This document shows, piece after piece, positions 1 through 8,542 of a stretch of 64,000 nt of DNA; the stretch's first letter is position 1, and each line of letters opens with the position of its first letter. Both the position numbers and the translations under genes were made by a program. The DNA comes from Bradyrhizobium sp. SZCCT0153 (GTDB lineage Bacteria > Pseudomonadota > Alphaproteobacteria > Rhizobiales > Xanthobacteraceae), in contig NZ_JAFCKS010000001.1 in the NCBI RefSeq assembly GCF_018129995.1, positions 593,001 through 657,000 of the forward strand, written 5' to 3'. The notes beneath the pieces were generated by a model. The model was not told the DNA's origin. It did not search any database and was given only the letters and a program-made list of their open reading frames with translations.

Positions 1-138
1 GTCGGGATCGCCGACGAAATCGCGATAGGCGAAAAACAGCAGCTCGATGATATCCCAGCGCAAATTGCCTCCATCGCCTGCGGCCGGCCGAGGCTCGGCA
101 GCGTCTTGAGGGGGAGTCGCGAAATTTATGTCAGGCAT
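1..138 (-). CDS. MarR-family transcriptional regulator, N-terminal part (cut by window start)
   Basis: Only the first 46 codons are in the window. The protein starts MPDINFATPPQDAAEP, a short disordered lead, then the first helix NLRWDIIELLFFAYRDFVGD, which resembles the start of rhizobial MarR/LdtR-type winged-helix proteins. The ATG (positions 138-136) is the first start in this open frame. The gene diverges from ilvE with about 340 bp between the starts. The DNA-binding part lies outside the window, so the family call rests on the N-terminal helix alone. Confidence 0.55.
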   Translation of the reverse strand, partial: MPDINFATPPQDAAEPRPAAGDGGNLRWDIIELLFFAYRDFVGDPD

Positions 139-475
139 ATTGACGTATCTTGGGTTCAATGTTACAAAACGATCAGCCCGCACGAAATTTTAGATCGTTT
201 CGCGTCGGGTGGCAGTTTCAAGAGCGGCCGGAGAGAGCCGGACAGGCGGCAACGGCCGGATCAGATCTACCGTGCGATTGTCGAGCGGCATTTCGGCAAA
301 ACATACTGGACTTCTGCCTTCCGCAAAAGCATGTCCTCGCCGACATGCTGGCCACGGAAACCGGCCGTAACAAGGCTGGCGGTGGTCCGGCCAGTAACCT
401 AATCAAGCCAGCCGGGCCCGGAACGGGCAGGCAGGCGCCAGAACAGCGCCGCCAACGGCAGCGGGAGCCAACGAC
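139..475. other. Divergent intergenic region between the MarR-type gene and ilvE
   Basis: No convincing gene is seen here. It should hold both promoters. Short open frames have no ribosome binding site or recognisable product. A GGGAG at about 463-467 is the ilvE ribosome binding site. Confidence 0.5.
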
Positions 476-1558
476 ATGAGCATGACATTCGACATCCAGC
501 CCGCATCCAATCCGACGCCAGAGAAGGACCGCGTCGCCAAGCTGGTGGACCCCGGCTTCGGGCGGGTCTTCACCGATCACATGGCGATCGTCCGCTACAA
601 CCAGGCCAAGGGTGGCTGGTACGAGGCGCGGATCGAGGCGCGCGCCAACTTCCAGCTCGATCCGGCTGGTGCCGTCCTGCACTACGCTCAGGAAATTTTT
701 GAAGGCCTCAAGGCCTACAAGCGCGACGACGGCGGCGTGAACCTGTTCCGCCCCGATGCCAATGCACGGCGCTTCAAGGACTCCGCCGACCGCATGGCGA
801 TGGCGCAAATCCCCGAGGACGTCTTCATCGAGGCGGTCGAGCAGGTCGTGCGCATCGACCGCGCCTGGATGCCTGGCGGTGAGGGCAGCCTTTACCTGCG
901 CCCCTTCATGATCGCGAGCGAGACCTTCCTCGGCGTCAAGCCGTCGTCCGAATACATTTTTGCGGTCATCGCCTCGCCGGTCGGCTCCTATTTCAAGGGC
1001 GGGCCTGCGCCGGTGTCGATCTGGGTGTCGGAGAACTATACGCGCGCCGCAGTCGGCGGCACCGGCGCGGTCAAGTGCGGCGGCAATTATGCCGCCAGCC
1101 TGCGCGCCCAGGCCGAAGCGATCCAGCACGGCTGCGATCAGGTGGTCTTCCTCGACGCGATCGAGCGCCGCTATGTCGAGGAACTCGGCGGCATGAACGT
1201 GTTCTTCGTGTTCGACGACGGCTCCCTCTCGACGCCGCCGCTCGGCACGATCCTGCCCGGCATCACCCGCGATTCCATCATCGCGCTGGCAAGAGATGCC
1301 GGCAAGACCGTGCGCGAGGAGCCGTATTCGCTCGACCAGTGGCGCAAGGATGCGGCCAGCGGCAGGCTGAAGGAAGCGTTCGCCTGCGGCACCGCCGCCG
1401 TGATCTCGCCGATCGGCAAGGTGCGCTCGGTGAGCGGTGATTTCGACATCAGCGGCGGTGTCGCCGGCCCGGTCGCCATGGGCCTGCGCAAGCAGCTCGT
1501 CGACATCCAGTACGGCCGCACCAACGATCCGCACAACTGGATCCGCAAGGTGTTTTGA
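476..1558 (+). CDS. ilvE: Branched-chain amino acid aminotransferase
   Basis: PLP-dependent fold-type IV transaminase that interconverts Leu/Ile/Val and their 2-oxo acids, the last step of branched-chain synthesis, in the cytosol. The 360-residue length is typical of the longer BCAT class. The family signature is clear: EIFEGLKAYK near residue 73, the PLP lysine K200 in GGTGAVKCGGNYA, and YVEELGGMNVFFV after it. GGGAG lies 8 nt before the ATG at 476; a second ATG at 482 is also possible. A palindromic repeat follows the stop codon. Confidence 0.95.
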   Translation: MSMTFDIQPASNPTPEKDRVAKLVDPGFGRVFTDHMAIVRYNQAKGGWYEARIEARANFQLDPAGAVLHYAQEIFEGLKAYKRDDGGVNLFRPDANARRFKDSADRMAMAQIPEDVFIEAVEQVVRIDRAWMPGGEGSLYLRPFMIASETFLGVKPSSEYIFAVIASPVGSYFKGGPAPVSIWVSENYTRAAVGGTGAVKCGGNYAASLRAQAEAIQHGCDQVVFLDAIERRYVEELGGMNVFFVFDDGSLSTPPLGTILPGITRDSIIALARDAGKTVREEPYSLDQWRKDAASGRLKEAFACGTAAVISPIGKVRSVSGDFDISGGVAGPVAMGLRKQLVDIQYGRTNDPHNWIRKVF

Positions 1559-1565
1559 TGCTTCT

Positions 1566-1591
1566 CCCTCTCCCCGCTTGCGGGGAGAGGG
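1566..1591. repeat. Palindromic intergenic repeat, family A (CTCTCCCCGC-TT-GCGGGGAGAG)
   Basis: Perfect 12-bp inverted repeat with a 2-nt loop, directly after ilvE. The same core recurs with small changes near 14.5, 29.45, 38.1, 38.5, 47.5 and 58.0 kb. It is REP-like. No T-tract follows, so it is not a classical terminator. Confidence 0.85.
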
Positions 1592-1661
1592 GCACCATGA
1601 ACGCCCTGCCACGATCCCGCGACAAAGCCCGGAGATACTGGCGCATCCGGACATCGCGAAC

Positions 1662-2201
1662 ATGGCACCCAAACTCTCCCAGCCCGTGAAATGGGCCGTT
1701 CTCGCCGCAGTCACCGGCGTCACCGTTTTCGGCATCCTGACCATCGGCCCCAAGCCCGAGGTCTCGGCGGAAGACCGCTCGCCCCGAGATCACTCTCCTA
1801 TCGTCGACGTACGCACCACCGATCCGGAGATGAATACCGCGATCGCGCGCGCCCGCGGCACGCTGTCGACATTCTGGGCCTCCTATGGGGCGCCGAAACC
1901 GTCGGAGACGGGGCACGCCCTGAAAGTGCGCTTTTCGACCCGCAAAGGCGGTGAGCACATCTGGATCGCCGAGGTAAGGAAGTTGCCGGGCGGCGCCTAT
2001 TCCGGTCTCTTCGCCAATGAACCGCGCGATCTGCCGGGCAAGCGGGCCGGCGATAAGGTCGAGTTCGCTGAGGCCGACATCTCCGACTGGATGTTCATGC
2101 GCAATGGCAAGATCGTCGGTGGAGAAACCATCAAGCCGACGCTGAAGTCACTGCCGAAAGCGGACGCGGATGCCCTCCGGGCGCGGATGGAGCAGCCGTA
2201 G
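1662..2201 (+). CDS. DUF2314 (YegJ-like) protein with N-terminal membrane anchor or signal
   Basis: This 179-residue protein starts with a hydrophobic segment (VKWAVLAAVTGVTVFGILTI, residues 9-28), so it is probably anchored in or exported across the inner membrane. The rest resembles DUF2314: a helix around AIARARGTLSTFWASY, then ALKVRFSTRKGGEHIWIAEV and DISDWMFMRNGKIVGGET. The family has no established activity. An upstream start at 1437 would overlap ilvE and was rejected; ATG 1662 gives the signal-like N-terminus, though its ribosome binding site is weak. Confidence 0.75.
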   Translation: MAPKLSQPVKWAVLAAVTGVTVFGILTIGPKPEVSAEDRSPRDHSPIVDVRTTDPEMNTAIARARGTLSTFWASYGAPKPSETGHALKVRFSTRKGGEHIWIAEVRKLPGGAYSGLFANEPRDLPGKRAGDKVEFAEADISDWMFMRNGKIVGGETIKPTLKSLPKADADALRARMEQP

Positions 2202-2251
2202 GGGACAAGCCGGCAGTTGCCGCTTCGCGCGTCGGCTGGTAAACGCCGCGC

Positions 2252-3772
2252 ATGGCCGAGAAACCCAAAAAACCCCAGAAATTGAAGGCGCGGCTGCCGC
2301 GCGGGCTCGAGGATCGCGACCCCGCTGCGATCCGGGCGACGCGCGAGATGGTCGAGAAGATCCGCGCCGTCTACGAGCTCTACGGGTTCGAGCCGGTGGA
2401 AACGCCGGCGATGGAATACACTGATGCGCTCGGCAAGTTCCTGCCCGATCAGGACCGTCCGAACGAAGGCGTGTTCTCGTTCCAGGACGACGACGAGCAG
2501 TGGATCTCGCTGCGCTATGATCTGACCGCGCCTCTCGCCCGCTATGTCGGAGAACGATACGGGACCGACGGTCTGGTCCTGCCCTATCGCAGCTACCGGG
2601 TCGGGTACGTGTTCCGCAACGAGAAACCCGGCCCCGGCCGCTTCCGCCAATTCATGCAGTTCGACGCCGATACGGTCGGCTCGGCGACGCCGGCGGCGGA
2701 TGCCGAGATCTGCATGATGGCGGCGGACACGATGGAAGCGCTCGGGATTGCGCGCGGCTCCTATGTCGTCAAGGTGAACAATCGCAAGGTGCTGGACGGC
2801 GTGCTGGAAGCCATTGGGCTCGGCGGCGAAGAGAACGCCGCGCGCAGACTGACCGTGCTGCGCGCGATCGACAAGCTCGACAAGTTTCCCGCCGACGAAG
2901 TGCGCAAATTGCTCGGTCCCGGCAGATGGGATGGTGGCGAAGAAGGCAAGGGCGACTTTACCAAAGGCGCCAATCTGAGTGCGGCGGAGGCCGACGTCGT
3001 TCTCGCCATCACCAAGCCGCGCGACGACTGGAAAGAGGCCATTGCCGCGGCAGAAACCTACCTCGCCAAGAGCGAAGTCGGTCAGGCCGGCGTGAGCGAG
3101 CTGGAAGAGATTGCCAAGCTGGTCACGGCGTCGGGTTACGGTGCGGACCGCATCAAGATCGACCCGTCCGTGGTGCGCGGCCTCGAATATTACACCGGCC
3201 CCGTCTACGAGGTCGAACTCCTGCTCGAGACCAAGGACGAGAAGGGCCGCCCGGTGCGGTTCGGCTCGGTCGGCGGCGGCGGGCGCTATGACGGCCTCGT
3301 GTCGCGTTTCCGCGGCGAGCCGGTGCCGGCAACCGGCTTCTCGATCGGCGTCTCTCGCTTGCAAGCCGCGCTGACGTTGCTCGGCAAGCTCGACACGCGG
3401 CCCGAGTTCGGACCCGTCGTCGTGACCGTGTTCGACCGCGACCGCGTCGCCGACTACCAGAAGATGGTCGCTGCCTTGCGCAGCACGGGCATCCGCGCCG
3501 AGCTCTATCTCGGCAATCCCAAGAACATGGGCAACCAGCTCAAATATGCCGACCGCCGCAACAGCCCTTGCGTCATCATCCAGGGCTCGGATGAAAAGGC
3601 GCGCGGCGAGCTGCAGATCAAGGATCTGATCGAGGGCGCCAAGGCGGCCGCTGCGATCGCCTCCAACCAGGAATGGCGCGAGAGCCGCCCGGCGCAGTTC
3701 TCGTGCAGCGACGCCGACCTCGTCGTAAAAGTGCGCGAGGTCCTGGCGCGCCATGACGTAAAGTGGGGATAG
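2252..3772 (+). CDS. hisS: Histidyl-tRNA synthetase
   Basis: Class II aminoacyl-tRNA synthetase charging tRNA-His with histidine. At 506 residues it belongs to the longer type of HisRS. Visible motifs are [13 protein letters not shown] (motif 1 side), [20 protein letters not shown] (motif 2, ATP binding), the histidine-specific [16 protein letters not shown], a glycine-rich [12 protein letters not shown] and motif 3 [12 protein letters not shown]. The last ~100 residues, from [11 protein letters not shown], form the anticodon-binding domain. The short gap to the upstream DUF2314 gene makes co-transcription possible. Confidence 0.97.
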   Translation: MAEKPKKPQKLKARLPRGLEDRDPAAIRATREMVEKIRAVYELYGFEPVETPAMEYTDALGKFLPDQDRPNEGVFSFQDDDEQWISLRYDLTAPLARYVGERYGTDGLVLPYRSYRVGYVFRNEKPGPGRFRQFMQFDADTVGSATPAADAEICMMAADTMEALGIARGSYVVKVNNRKVLDGVLEAIGLGGEENAARRLTVLRAIDKLDKFPADEVRKLLGPGRWDGGEEGKGDFTKGANLSAAEADVVLAITKPRDDWKEAIAAAETYLAKSEVGQAGVSELEEIAKLVTASGYGADRIKIDPSVVRGLEYYTGPVYEVELLLETKDEKGRPVRFGSVGGGGRYDGLVSRFRGEPVPATGFSIGVSRLQAALTLLGKLDTRPEFGPVVVTVFDRDRVADYQKMVAALRSTGIRAELYLGNPKNMGNQLKYADRRNSPCVIIQGSDEKARGELQIKDLIEGAKAAAAIASNQEWRESRPAQFSCSDADLVVKVREVLARHDVKWG

Positions 3773-3787
3773 CCATTCCGGCAAGCC

Positions 3788-3815
3788 GTCATGCCCGGGC
3801 TTGTCCCGGGCATCC
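3788..3815. repeat. Palindromic repeat (ATGCCCGGG-CTTGT-CCCGGGCAT)
   Basis: A 9-bp perfect inverted repeat with a 5-nt loop lies between hisS and the tautomerase gene. It resembles the repeats at 4.1, 5.66 and 54.95 kb, which share the CCCGG...CTTGTCC theme. Confidence 0.7.
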
Positions 3816-3872
3816 GCGTCTTGTTTGATGGCGACCGTCAATGGCCGGAGTTCGGCCGCATGGGAGAGAACA

Positions 3873-4076
3873 ATGCCTGAGATCACCGTCAGCATGGCCG
3901 TGGGCCGCACCGATGAACAGAAGGCCGGCATGATGCGCGACATCACCCAGGCACTGGTGAAGAATCTCGGCGTCGATGCCGACGCCGTCGTCATCCAGAT
4001 CAACGAAGCCCCGCTCGCCCACAAGATGAAGGGCGGCAAGACCTTCGTGGAGCGCGCGGCGGCGGCGAAGAAGTAG
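3873..4076 (+). CDS. 4-oxalocrotonate tautomerase family protein
   Basis: This 67-residue member of the tautomerase superfamily begins PEITVSMAVGRT. After removal of Met1, the N-terminal proline is the catalytic base that moves protons in 2-hydroxymuconate-type substrates. GRTDEQKAGMMRDITQAL and DADAVVIQINE match the beta-alpha-beta unit of small 4-OT proteins, usually hexamers. GGGAGAGA lies just before the ATG. An in-frame start at 3801 lies in repeat DNA and would bury the catalytic proline, so 3873 is preferred. The substrate is unknown. Confidence 0.88.
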   Translation: MPEITVSMAVGRTDEQKAGMMRDITQALVKNLGVDADAVVIQINEAPLAHKMKGGKTFVERAAAAKK

Positions 4077-4100
4077 CTTCGGCTCGCGCGGCATTTTCCG

Positions 4101-4148
4101 CTGTCGTCCCGGATCGGCGCGCGCTTGGGGCGCGCTTGTCCGGAACGA
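4101..4148. repeat. Palindromic intergenic repeat, family D
   Basis: TCGTCCCGGA ... TCCGGAACGA flanks an inner GCGCGC(TTGGG)GCGCGC hairpin between two genes of the same strand. Related copies with the same outer ends lie at about 5657 and 54947. Confidence 0.7.
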
Positions 4149-4164
4149 CACCGTTGAGGCAAGC

Positions 4165-4560
4165 ATGGACGCACGCGACGTCATCAGGGTCGGCATGAGC
4201 GCCGAGCGCACGCTGGTGGTACCGGTGGAGCGCACGGTCGGGCATTTCGTACCCGGCATGCCGATGGTCTATGCGACGCCGATGATGATCCTGGAGATGG
4301 AGATGACGTCGGGCGATGCGATCCGCGGCGCGCTCCAGCCGGGCTGGGTCACCGTCGGCACCGAGGTCGACATCCGCCATCTTGCGGCAGCCTTGGTCGG
4401 TGCGACGGTGCGGACCACGGCAACGGTGATCGCGGTCGAGCGCCGCGTCATCCGCTTCGAGGTCGAGGCTTTCGAGGACACGCGCAAGCTCGGCGAAGGC
4501 CGTCACGCGCGCGGGCTCGTCAATGTCGAAATGTTCAACAAGCGGCTGGGGGCGACTTAG
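4165..4560 (+). CDS. Thioesterase-fold protein (hotdog, fluoroacetyl-CoA-thioesterase-like)
   Basis: A 131-residue single hotdog domain. PGMPMVYATPMMILEMEMTS, then VGTEVDIRHLAA and VRTTATVIAVERRVIRFEVE, fit the FlK-like thioesterase family, which hydrolyses short acyl-CoA thioesters. RGLVNVEMFNKRL is the usual C-terminal strand. Substrate unknown. It follows the tautomerase after a repeat-bearing gap, so a shared transcript is possible but unproven. Confidence 0.8.
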   Translation: MDARDVIRVGMSAERTLVVPVERTVGHFVPGMPMVYATPMMILEMEMTSGDAIRGALQPGWVTVGTEVDIRHLAAALVGATVRTTATVIAVERRVIRFEVEAFEDTRKLGEGRHARGLVNVEMFNKRLGAT

Positions 4561-4575
4561 CGTCCGCTTGCTTCG

Positions 4576-4684
4576 ACCTCATCCTGTGAGGAGACCGCGT
4601 AGCGGTCGTCTCGAAGGACGGCTGCGGGTGAGAGACGGGCCTGCATGGTTCGAGACGGCGCTGGCGCGCCTCCTCACCATGAGC
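4576..4684. repeat. Intergenic repeat, family B (double hairpin)
   Basis: CTCATCCTGTGAGGAG-ACCGCGTAGCGGTCGTCTCGAAGG is followed by a second module, CATGGTTCGAGACGGCG...CCTCCTCACCATGAG. Similar two-module elements occur at 22557 and 34138 and a single module at 7437. It lies between convergent genes. Each module can fold into a hairpin; no T-tract follows. Confidence 0.75.
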
Positions 4685-4690
4685 GCCTAT

Positions 4691-5527
4691 CTATTTCGCC
4701 AATTCCTTCGACCGTTTCGTCGCCGCCGCGATCGCGCGGATCATCAGGTCGCGCAGGCCGGGCTCGCCCATCAGCACGCCGAGGGCCGCGGCCGTGGTGC
4801 CGCCGGGCGAGGTGACGTTCTGGCGCAGCGTGCTCGAGGCAAGCTCCGACTGGTGCAGCAGCTCACCGGAGCCGGCGACGGTCTCGCGCGCGAGTTTTGT
4901 TGCCAGCGCCTCGGGCAGGCCGGCTTCGACGCCGGCGCGTGCGAGCTCTTCGGCGAGCAGGAACACATAGGCCGGGCCCGAGCCCGAAACGGCGGTCACC
5001 GCATCCATCAGGCTCTCGTCATCGACCCATTCGACCGAGCCGGTGGCGCGCAACAGCGCATCGGCCACTGCGCGCTGTCCGGTGCTGACGCTTTTTGCCG
5101 CGACCGCGACCGTGATGCCACGGCCGATCGCGGCCGGCGTGTTCGGCATCGCGCGCACCACGGCGCCGCCACAGACCTCTTCTAGCGATGCGATCGTGAT
5201 TCCCGCCATGATCGACACGACGGAAGTGCCGTTCGAGACGAACGCTTTCAGCTTGGCGCCTGCATCGCGGAACATCTGCGGCTTCACCGCGACGACCATC
5301 GTCTCGACGGTACCTGCCGCCTGCGGGTCGGGATTGAGCGCGACGCCTTTTGTGGCCAGCGCAGTGATCTCCGGCGAGATGAACGGATCGACCACCGCGA
5401 CGCGGCGCGGATCGAGCCCGCCCGCCAGCCAGCCGGTCAGCATCGCGCCGCCCATCTTGCCGGCGCCAGCGAGAAGGATGGTGCCGGTAATGCTTTGAAG
5501 AGTGCTGTTCGCCATCGCTGTTGCCAC
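4691..5527 (-). CDS. proC: Pyrroline-5-carboxylate reductase
   Basis: Catalyses the last step of proline synthesis, NAD(P)H-dependent reduction of 1-pyrroline-5-carboxylate. The 278-residue length is normal. The N-terminal Rossmann motif GAGKMGGAM (about residues 21-29) binds the cofactor; VVAVKPQ, SIMAGI, MPNTPAAIG and the C-terminal signature AVSGSGPAYVF are all present. The 5527 start is GTG with AGGA about 10 nt upstream; an ATG four codons in (5515) has a weaker upstream site. No clear operon partner. Confidence 0.95.
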   Translation of the reverse strand: MATAMANSTLQSITGTILLAGAGKMGGAMLTGWLAGGLDPRRVAVVDPFISPEITALATKGVALNPDPQAAGTVETMVVAVKPQMFRDAGAKLKAFVSNGTSVVSIMAGITIASLEEVCGGAVVRAMPNTPAAIGRGITVAVAAKSVSTGQRAVADALLRATGSVEWVDDESLMDAVTAVSGSGPAYVFLLAEELARAGVEAGLPEALATKLARETVAGSGELLHQSELASSTLRQNVTSPGGTTAAALGVLMGEPGLRDLMIRAIAAATKRSKELAK

Positions 5528-5656
5528 ACCTGGTGTCGTCCTGGCCTAGTGCGCAATTGCGCACGGGGAGCCAGGATCCATTACCCCGAGGGTTCTAGTG
5601 GATGAAGGGCAGAGCAACAAGCATCGCGCGATGCGGAGAAATCACGCGGTATCGAT

Positions 5657-5692
5657 CCCGGATCTGCGCTTCGCTTGTCCAGGACGACGTTG
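5657..5692. repeat. Palindromic intergenic repeat, family D
   Basis: GATCCCGGATCTGCGCTTCG then CTTGTCCAGGACGAC lies between proC and the YbjN-like gene. It is nearly the reverse complement of the copy at 54947-54983. Confidence 0.75.
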
Positions 5693-5708
5693 GAGAGAGA
5701 GGCGAGAC

Positions 5709-6209
5709 TTACGCCTCGCCGACCGTGTCGAACATCGCCGCGTCCATCGCTTCGGTCGTGGATTTGCCCGCCCAGACCACGAACTGGAACGCCGGAAAAT
5801 AGCGCTCGCAGGCGTGGATGGCGCCGGCGAGCATGGCTTCGCATTGCGCAGTGGAGGCGATGAGCCCGCCCGGCAGCACCAGGGCCTGCCGGTGCATGAT
5901 CATGCCGGTGTTGGTCCACAGGTCGAAGTGGCCGACCCACAATTGCTCGTTGACCGCGGCGACGAGCCGCTGGACCTCGGCCCGCCGCGCGACCGGAATC
6001 TTCATGTCGAACGCGCAGGCCAGATGCAGCGCCTCGATTTCACCCATCCAGGTGAAGGAGATCTGGTAGTCGGTCCATTGTCCCTTGGAGACAATGGTGA
6101 GTTCGTCTTCGCCGGAGCGTTCAAACGGCCAGTTGTTGCTGGCAGCGATATCCTCGACCACCGCGAGCGGATGGTTTTTGGAATCGATAGTGCCTTCGAG
6201 CAGGGACAT
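5709..6209 (-). CDS. YbjN-domain protein
   Basis: A 166-residue soluble protein. It resembles the YbjN family, a fold akin to type III secretion chaperones with no fixed biochemical role. Recognisable stretches are HPLAVVEDIAASNNWPFERS, ISFTWMGEIEALHLACAFDM and NEQLWVGHFDLW. A longer frame begins with GTG at 6251, but ATG 6209 has AGAGG upstream and gives the family's usual start. It is on the same strand as proC, separated by about 180 bp and a repeat. Confidence 0.8.
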   Translation of the reverse strand: MSLLEGTIDSKNHPLAVVEDIAASNNWPFERSGEDELTIVSKGQWTDYQISFTWMGEIEALHLACAFDMKIPVARRAEVQRLVAAVNEQLWVGHFDLWTNTGMIMHRQALVLPGGLIASTAQCEAMLAGAIHACERYFPAFQFVVWAGKSTTEAMDAAMFDTVGEA

Positions 6210-6624
6210 GCCGTCTCGACCTCTTGCCTTTTTGTTGTCTTTGATACGCACGCGGTTGGTCCGGCGCGCGCTCCCTCAATGTCGTTAAGGCGATCCCTCG
6301 GAGTCGCTGTTGCGATCTCCTCGGATCAGCGCGGGCTTGTCGCGGATCAACTGATGTGATTTGCGGAATCTGCGCAACCGGCTGCCGAGTCCGTCCACAA
6401 GTCAGGACTCGTTCGTCCACAGCTCATCTCCGCCACAATTATTAACGAAAAGAACAAACCGGAGTCGGATTCCGGGGGCGCGCCCAATCGTTAATTCCGC
6501 CCCGCGAGGGCCGCGCCCGCCATAGCGGCATGGGACCATGCGGTTTTCCCATGCGGAACGCGCTTGCTGCAGCCCCGAACCGGCGTCATATTTCCAGCTA
6601 GGCCGTTCATTCCGGACGGCCGAT
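6210..6624. other. Intergenic region upstream of the FMN riboswitch
   Basis: About 415 bp without a credible gene between the start of the YbjN-like gene and the riboswitch. It must carry the two divergent promoters. An AT-rich patch (AATTATTAACGAAAAG, about 6437-6452) stands out in otherwise GC-rich DNA. Confidence 0.5.
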
Positions 6625-6775
6625 GTTCTCAGGGCGGGGTGAAAGTCCCCACCGGCGGTAAGGGCCGAAAGGCCCAAGCCCGCGAGCGCCTTCCTCGAGG
6701 TTTCCACCGAAGGGAAGGGTCAGCAGATTCGGTGCAACTCCGAAGCCGACGGTTAAAGTCCGGATGAAAGAGAAC
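6625..6775 (+). promoter_or_regulatory. FMN riboswitch (RFN element)
   Basis: The conserved RFN core is plain: GTTCTCAGGGCGGGGTGAAA, GTCCCCACCGGCGGTAA, AGCCCGCGAGC, GGTCAGCAGATTCGGTG, then CCGAAGCCGACGGTTAAAGT and GGATGAAAGAGAAC closing helix P1 with the first GTTCTC. It binds flavin mononucleotide and normally shuts off riboflavin genes when FMN is plentiful. ribH begins 80 nt downstream. The intervening region (6776-6855) shows no long T-tract, so control may act on translation. Confidence 0.96.
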
Positions 6776-6855
6776 GGTCGGTGGCGGACGCATCGCAGGA
6801 TGCGGCTGTTTGTCGTTCCGTGTGCCCTGATTCTGGTCCTTAACTGAGGAAAGCC

Positions 6856-7416
6856 ATGAATCAGATGTTGCAAGACCCCCAAACCGAAACGTCCCAGACA
6901 ACCCAGCCGCCGGTTCCCGTGGACCCGCCGGCAGTCGAGCACCCGCGCTTCGCAAAACCGCAGCGGGTGGCCTTCGTGCAGGCCTGCTGGCACCGCGACG
7001 TCGTCGAAGAGGCCCGCATCGCCTTCGTCAAGGAGGCCGAGGCGCGGCACCTCACCCACGTCGACGTGTTCGAGGTGCCGGGCTCGTTCGAGATCCCGCT
7101 GCACGCGCAGGTGCTCGCCAAGACGCGGCGCTACACCGCGATCGTCGCGGCCGGCCTCGTCGTCGATGGCGGCATCTATCGCCACGAGTTCGTGGCCGAC
7201 ACCGTGATCAAGGCGCTGATGGACGTGCAGCTGCGCACCGAGGTGCCCGTGTTCTCGGCCGTACTGACGCCGCAGCAATTCCACGAGACCGAGGTGCACT
7301 ACGATTTCTTCCGCAGGCACTTTGCGATCAAGGGCGTCGAGGTCGCGGCAGCCTGTGCGGAGACGTTGCTCGGGCTCGAGCGTCTGCGCGGCCAGGTCGC
7401 GGCGGGGATCGTGTAA
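6856..7416 (+). CDS. ribH: 6,7-dimethyl-8-ribityllumazine synthase (type 2)
   Basis: Makes 6,7-dimethyl-8-ribityllumazine from the pyrimidinedione and dihydroxybutanone phosphate, the penultimate riboflavin step. 186 residues, including a ~30-residue low-complexity N-terminal extension. The core FVQACWHRDVVEEARIAFV, FEVPGSFEIPLHAQ and GLVVDGGIYRHEFVA matches the RibH2 class of rhizobia and Brucella, which forms decamers rather than 60-mers. GAGGAAAG precedes the ATG. It stands alone behind its own FMN riboswitch, with no other rib gene nearby. Confidence 0.95.
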   Translation: MNQMLQDPQTETSQTTQPPVPVDPPAVEHPRFAKPQRVAFVQACWHRDVVEEARIAFVKEAEARHLTHVDVFEVPGSFEIPLHAQVLAKTRRYTAIVAAGLVVDGGIYRHEFVADTVIKALMDVQLRTEVPVFSAVLTPQQFHETEVHYDFFRRHFAIKGVEVAAACAETLLGLERLRGQVAAGIV

Positions 7417-7436
7417 CGCAGCGCGACGACCATCAC

Positions 7437-7482
7437 CCCTCATCCCGAGGAGCGCGTAGCGCGTCTCGAAGGATGAGGGGCC
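7437..7482. repeat. Intergenic repeat, family B (single module)
   Basis: CCCTCATCCCGAGGAGCGCG-TA-GCGCGTCTCGAAGGATGAGGGG lies between the convergent ribH and ATP-grasp genes. The outer CCCTCATCC pairs with GGATGAGGG and the inner GCGCG with CGCGC. Confidence 0.8.
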
Positions 7483-7507
7483 ATTCTACGATCGCGGCCA
7501 TCTTGCA

Positions 7508-8542
7508 TCACCCCAATGACACGCCCGCCTTGGCCCGGCTGATCCCGAGCGTCAGGATGCGCTGCAGGAGATCCGGATATTTGAGCCCGGCATGTTGAGC
7601 CGCCGTGGCGAACTCCTGGCTCTTGGCGATCTCGGGGTTGGGATTGGCCTCGATGAAATACGGCGTGCCGTCGGCGGCGAGACGAAAATCGATGCGCGCG
7701 TAGCCGTCGAGGCCAAGCGCCCGATAGATCCGCTTCGCCGCGCGCTGGATGCGCGCGGTGACTTCGGGAGCGAGGTCTTTCGCCGGCCCGTCGACGATGC
7801 CGACCTTCTCCTGATAGTCGGTGTCGTGCTTGGCTTTTTCGGTGGCGATGTGGCGTGACCTGCGCCCGCCCATGCTGCCGAATTTCAATTCCCAGACCGG
7901 CAGAACGCGCAGCCGGTTGTTGCCGAGCACGCCGACATAGAGTTCTCGCCCCTCGATGAACTGCTCGGCGATGGCGGCGGATTCGACCCGCTCGTGGATG
8001 AAGGCAACCCGCTCCGCGAGCTTCTCGTCGGTGTCGACGATCGAGGCCTGCGAGATGCCGAACGAGCCATCCATGTTCAGGCTCTTGACGATCAGTGGCA
8101 GCGCAAGCCGCGTCGGGCGCTTCACCTTGCGGCGCATCGGGAAGACGGCGAAGGCCGGCGCCGCAATCCGGCGGTGATGCACCAGCGTCTTGGACAAATC
8201 CTTGCCGCGCGCCAGGATCAGGCCGCGCGGATTGCACCCGGTATAAGGGACCTTCATCAGCTCGAGATAGCTGGCGATGTGCTGGTCGAAGGCGACGTTG
8301 TTGTGGAATTCCTCCAGCAGCGTGAAGACCACGTGCGGCTTGAACTCCTCGATCGCCTCGCGCACCGGCTTGATCTCCTCCTGCGCGCCGAGCGGGCGGA
8401 CGTCGTGGCCGGCCGCGCGCAGGGTGCTCACCACGTCGTATTCCGTTTTCCACGTGTTGATCTCCTGCGGGGTGTACCCGTCGGAGGAGTCCGGGGGCAG
8501 GAAATCCGGATGCATCAGGACCAGAATACGGAGTCGCCTCAT
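7508..8542 (-). CDS. ATP-grasp ligase, D-Ala-D-Ala-ligase-like
   Basis: 344 residues with an ATP-grasp fold: an N-terminal pre-ATP-grasp domain (RILVLMHPDFLPP), PYTGCNPRGLILARGKDLSK, the central lysine loop IVKSLNMDGSFGIS (K153), EQFIEGRELYVGVLG, YARIDFR and the metal-binding FIEANPNP (297-304). Such enzymes join a carboxylate to an amine or thiol using ATP. It resembles D-Ala-D-Ala ligase but lies outside any peptidoglycan cluster. Its ATG overlaps the stop of the upstream metallopeptidase gene (ATGA), so the two are translationally coupled. Substrate unknown. Confidence 0.8.
   Translation of the reverse strand: MRRLRILVLMHPDFLPPDSSDGYTPQEINTWKTEYDVVSTLRAAGHDVRPLGAQEEIKPVREAIEEFKPHVVFTLLEEFHNNVAFDQHIASYLELMKVPYTGCNPRGLILARGKDLSKTLVHHRRIAAPAFAVFPMRRKVKRPTRLALPLIVKSLNMDGSFGISQASIVDTDEKLAERVAFIHERVESAAIAEQFIEGRELYVGVLGNNRLRVLPVWELKFGSMGGRRSRHIATEKAKHDTDYQEKVGIVDGPAKDLAPEVTARIQRAAKRIYRALGLDGYARIDFRLAADGTPYFIEANPNPEIAKSQEFATAAQHAGLKYPDLLQRILTLGISRAKAGVSLG

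Noticed and set aside
1566..1591. Family A hairpins as Rho-independent terminators
   Set aside because: No T-tract follows them, and copies also occur within uvrB and before genes.
1997..4174. A 725-codon open frame antisense to hisS and its neighbours
   Set aside because: Spans several real genes on the other strand and shows only shadow composition.
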